A DNA stretch of 7,210 bases. Source: an uncultured Neisseriaceae bacterium (GTDB lineage Bacteria > Pseudomonadota > Gammaproteobacteria > Burkholderiales > UBA11063). Position numbers and translations under genes: made by a program. The notes beneath the pieces are model-generated. The model had not been told where the DNA came from. It saw only the letters and a program-made list of their open reading frames with translations, and made no database searches. This document shows positions 5,905-7,210 of this stretch, piece by piece. Position 1 is the stretch's first letter; every line of letters begins with the position of its first letter. Location: the NCBI GenBank assembly GCA_937952895.1, contig CALFYC010000037.1, positions 1 to 7,210 of the forward strand. Direction: 5' to 3'.

Positions 5905-7210
5905 GTTGGCTGTTAATTTTGATACTTCTAATGAAGTAATCACGGTTTCACAGTTAAATAAACTAAGTAAAACTTTATTAGAAAATAATCTTCCAGTATT
6001 TTGGATTAAAGGTGAAGTTTCTGGTATTAGAAATTATAGTCATTTATATTTTGATTTAAAAGATGAAGGCGGGAAAATTTCTTGTGTATTATTTGCTAAT
6101 TCGTTAGCAAATGTTGGGTTTACTATAGAAAATGGTCAAAAAATTGAAGTAAGGGGTAAAGTTACGATTTACCCCCAAAATGGTAGTTATCAAATTAATG
6201 TTGAAAGAGTCAGAAAGGTTGGGATTGGCGAATTATGGGAAGCTTATTTACACCTTATGAATAAATTAAAAGCTGAAGGTTTATTTGATGCTAAATATAA
6301 AAAAGCAATTCCAATTTTTCCAACTTCGATCGGGGTAATTACCTCAAAAGAAGGTGCTGTAATTCGTGATGTAATTACTACTTTAAAACGGCGTATGCCA
6401 AATATTCCAATTATTATTTACCATTCAGCAGTTCAAGGCAATGATGCCGGTATGCAAATAACTAAAGCTATACAAGTAGCAAATAGAAGAAATGAAGTTG
6501 ATGTGTTAATTATCTGTCGTGGTGGTGGTAGTATGGAGGATTTATGGTGTTTTAATCAAGAGGTAGTTGCTCGTCAGGTTTTTGCAAGTAAAATTCCGAT
6601 TATAAGTGCAATAGGGCATGAAACAGATAATACAATTATTGATTTTGTGGCTGATTTTAGAGCACCAACCCCAACTGGTGCTGCAGAAATTGTAATTAAA
6701 AGCCAAGTTGAATGGTTAATGGTTATAAACCGGTTGGAACAAAAATTGCATAATAATTTTAATGCTTTATTAAATCTTAAAAAACAACATTTAGATATGT
6801 GTTTAGCTCAAGTCAAATTATTAAATCCAATTCGTCAAATTCGTGATAAAACAATATTAGTTAAAAATTGTAAAACTACTTTAGATAAACGACTATTGGA
6901 AAAAATAACTACTGCTAAATTAAAATTACAGCGCTTAGATATAAAGCTTGACCCTAAAAAGATTAGTGTGTCATCGTATAAAAAAACTTTGGAGAATCTA
7001 TTAAAAAATTTAAATCTAGCAATCAAAACAAAAGTTCGTTCAGATACCTTTAAGTTAATCAATACCAAGAAGCATCTAGACTTAATTAGCCCATTAAATG
7101 TCTTAGCCCGTGGTTATGCAATAGCAAGAAATAAGTCTGGAAAAATCTTAACCTCACCAGAAGATGTTACACATCAAGAGCCAATTGAAATTTTATTAAA
7201 AGATAATTCG
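5897..7210 (+). CDS. xseA: Exodeoxyribonuclease VII large subunit XseA, 3' partial
   Basis: XseA is the catalytic subunit of exonuclease VII, which with several XseB subunits degrades single-stranded DNA from both ends to short oligonucleotides. 438 codons are visible with no stop; the family is about 400-460 long (E. coli 456), so little is missing. Start: GTG with GGAGGT six bases upstream. The frame is open back to a TAA at 5858, with only a TTG (5879) as a rival start that lacks a good site. Residues ~15-110 form the N-terminal OB fold ('VFWIKGEVSG', 'SHLYFDLKD', 'VRGKVTIYPQNGSYQI'). The catalytic region has 'GVITSKEGAVIRD' (Asp158), 'CRGGGSMEDLW' (Arg208) and 'AIGHETDNT' (His241, Asp244). 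As I recall, these match E. coli residues Asp155, Arg205, His238 and Asp241 with a constant offset. Residues ~270-395 are Lys/Leu-rich coiled coil, and 'SPLNVLARGYAIAR' is the conserved C-terminal motif. Confidence 0.96.
   Translation, partial: MDKLAVNFDTSNEVITVSQLNKLSKTLLENNLPVFWIKGEVSGIRNYSHLYFDLKDEGGKISCVLFANSLANVGFTIENGQKIEVRGKVTIYPQNGSYQINVERVRKVGIGELWEAYLHLMNKLKAEGLFDAKYKKAIPIFPTSIGVITSKEGAVIRDVITTLKRRMPNIPIIIYHSAVQGNDAGMQITKAIQVANRRNEVDVLIICRGGGSMEDLWCFNQEVVARQVFASKIPIISAIGHETDNTIIDFVADFRAPTPTGAAEIVIKSQVEWLMVINRLEQKLHNNFNALLNLKKQHLDMCLAQVKLLNPIRQIRDKTILVKNCKTTLDKRLLEKITTAKLKLQRLDIKLDPKKISVSSYKKTLENLLKNLNLAIKTKVRSDTFKLINTKKHLDLISPLNVLARGYAIARNKSGKILTSPEDVTHQEPIEILLKDNS

Noticed and set aside
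5752..5943. Minus-strand open frame of 63 codons across the spacer and the xseA start
   Set aside because: It overlaps the xseA start, is a low-complexity product of A/T-rich DNA (runs of Phe, Leu, Asn) and has no family resemblance.
6835..7068. Minus-strand open frame of 77 codons inside xseA
   Set aside because: Antisense to the coiled-coil part of xseA; Lys/Leu-rich coding DNA readily gives open antisense frames.

Overview
The window is a low-G+C (about 30% by eye) stretch from what looks like a proteobacterial chromosome. It carries a left-truncated secreted repeat protein, three complete or nearly complete housekeeping genes (queG, tsaE, amiC) and the first ~95% of xseA. The queG / tsaE-amiC arrangement, the Tat-exported AMIN + Amidase_3 AmiC with an E. 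coli-type regulatory insertion, and the proteobacterial form of XseA all point to Gram-negative Proteobacteria. As far as I recall, this divergent queG / tsaE-amiC order is common in Betaproteobacteria such as Neisseriales. That placement is inference; a low-G+C gammaproteobacterium is not excluded.

Layout. Positions 1-2645 (+) are the C-terminal part of a large Asn/Ser/Thr-rich protein. It has three SbsA-type bacterial Ig-like domains (the first cut by the window edge) followed by 13 tandem ~39-residue beta-propeller repeats. A 97-base convergent spacer with a weak hairpin follows. queG (-) and tsaE (+) then diverge from a spacer of only about 22 bp. The tsaE promoter (extended -10, TGcTATAAT) appears to lie inside the 5' end of queG. 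amiC overlaps the 3' end of tsaE by 46 bp and is probably translationally coupled to it. A 310-bp intergenic region follows. It holds a compact cluster of DnaA boxes, three CTAAGTTA repeats, a hairpin and an ~84% A+T tract. It ends in a strong Shine-Dalgarno (GGAGGT) and the GTG start of xseA, which itself sits in a further perfect DnaA box. xseA runs off the right edge.

How the genes fit together. QueG finishes queuosine synthesis in the tRNA anticodon loop and TsaE supports t6A synthesis at tRNA position 37, so the divergent pair shares a tRNA-modification theme. AmiC cleaves septal peptidoglycan for daughter-cell separation. XseA is the large subunit of exonuclease VII. The repeat protein looks like an exported surface or adhesin-like accessory protein unrelated to the housekeeping block.

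I see no clear new multi-gene system here. The two signals most worth following are the DnaA-box cluster before xseA (candidate replication origin, titration site or DnaA-controlled promoter) and the regular propeller array, whose ends look able to close into 14 blades.
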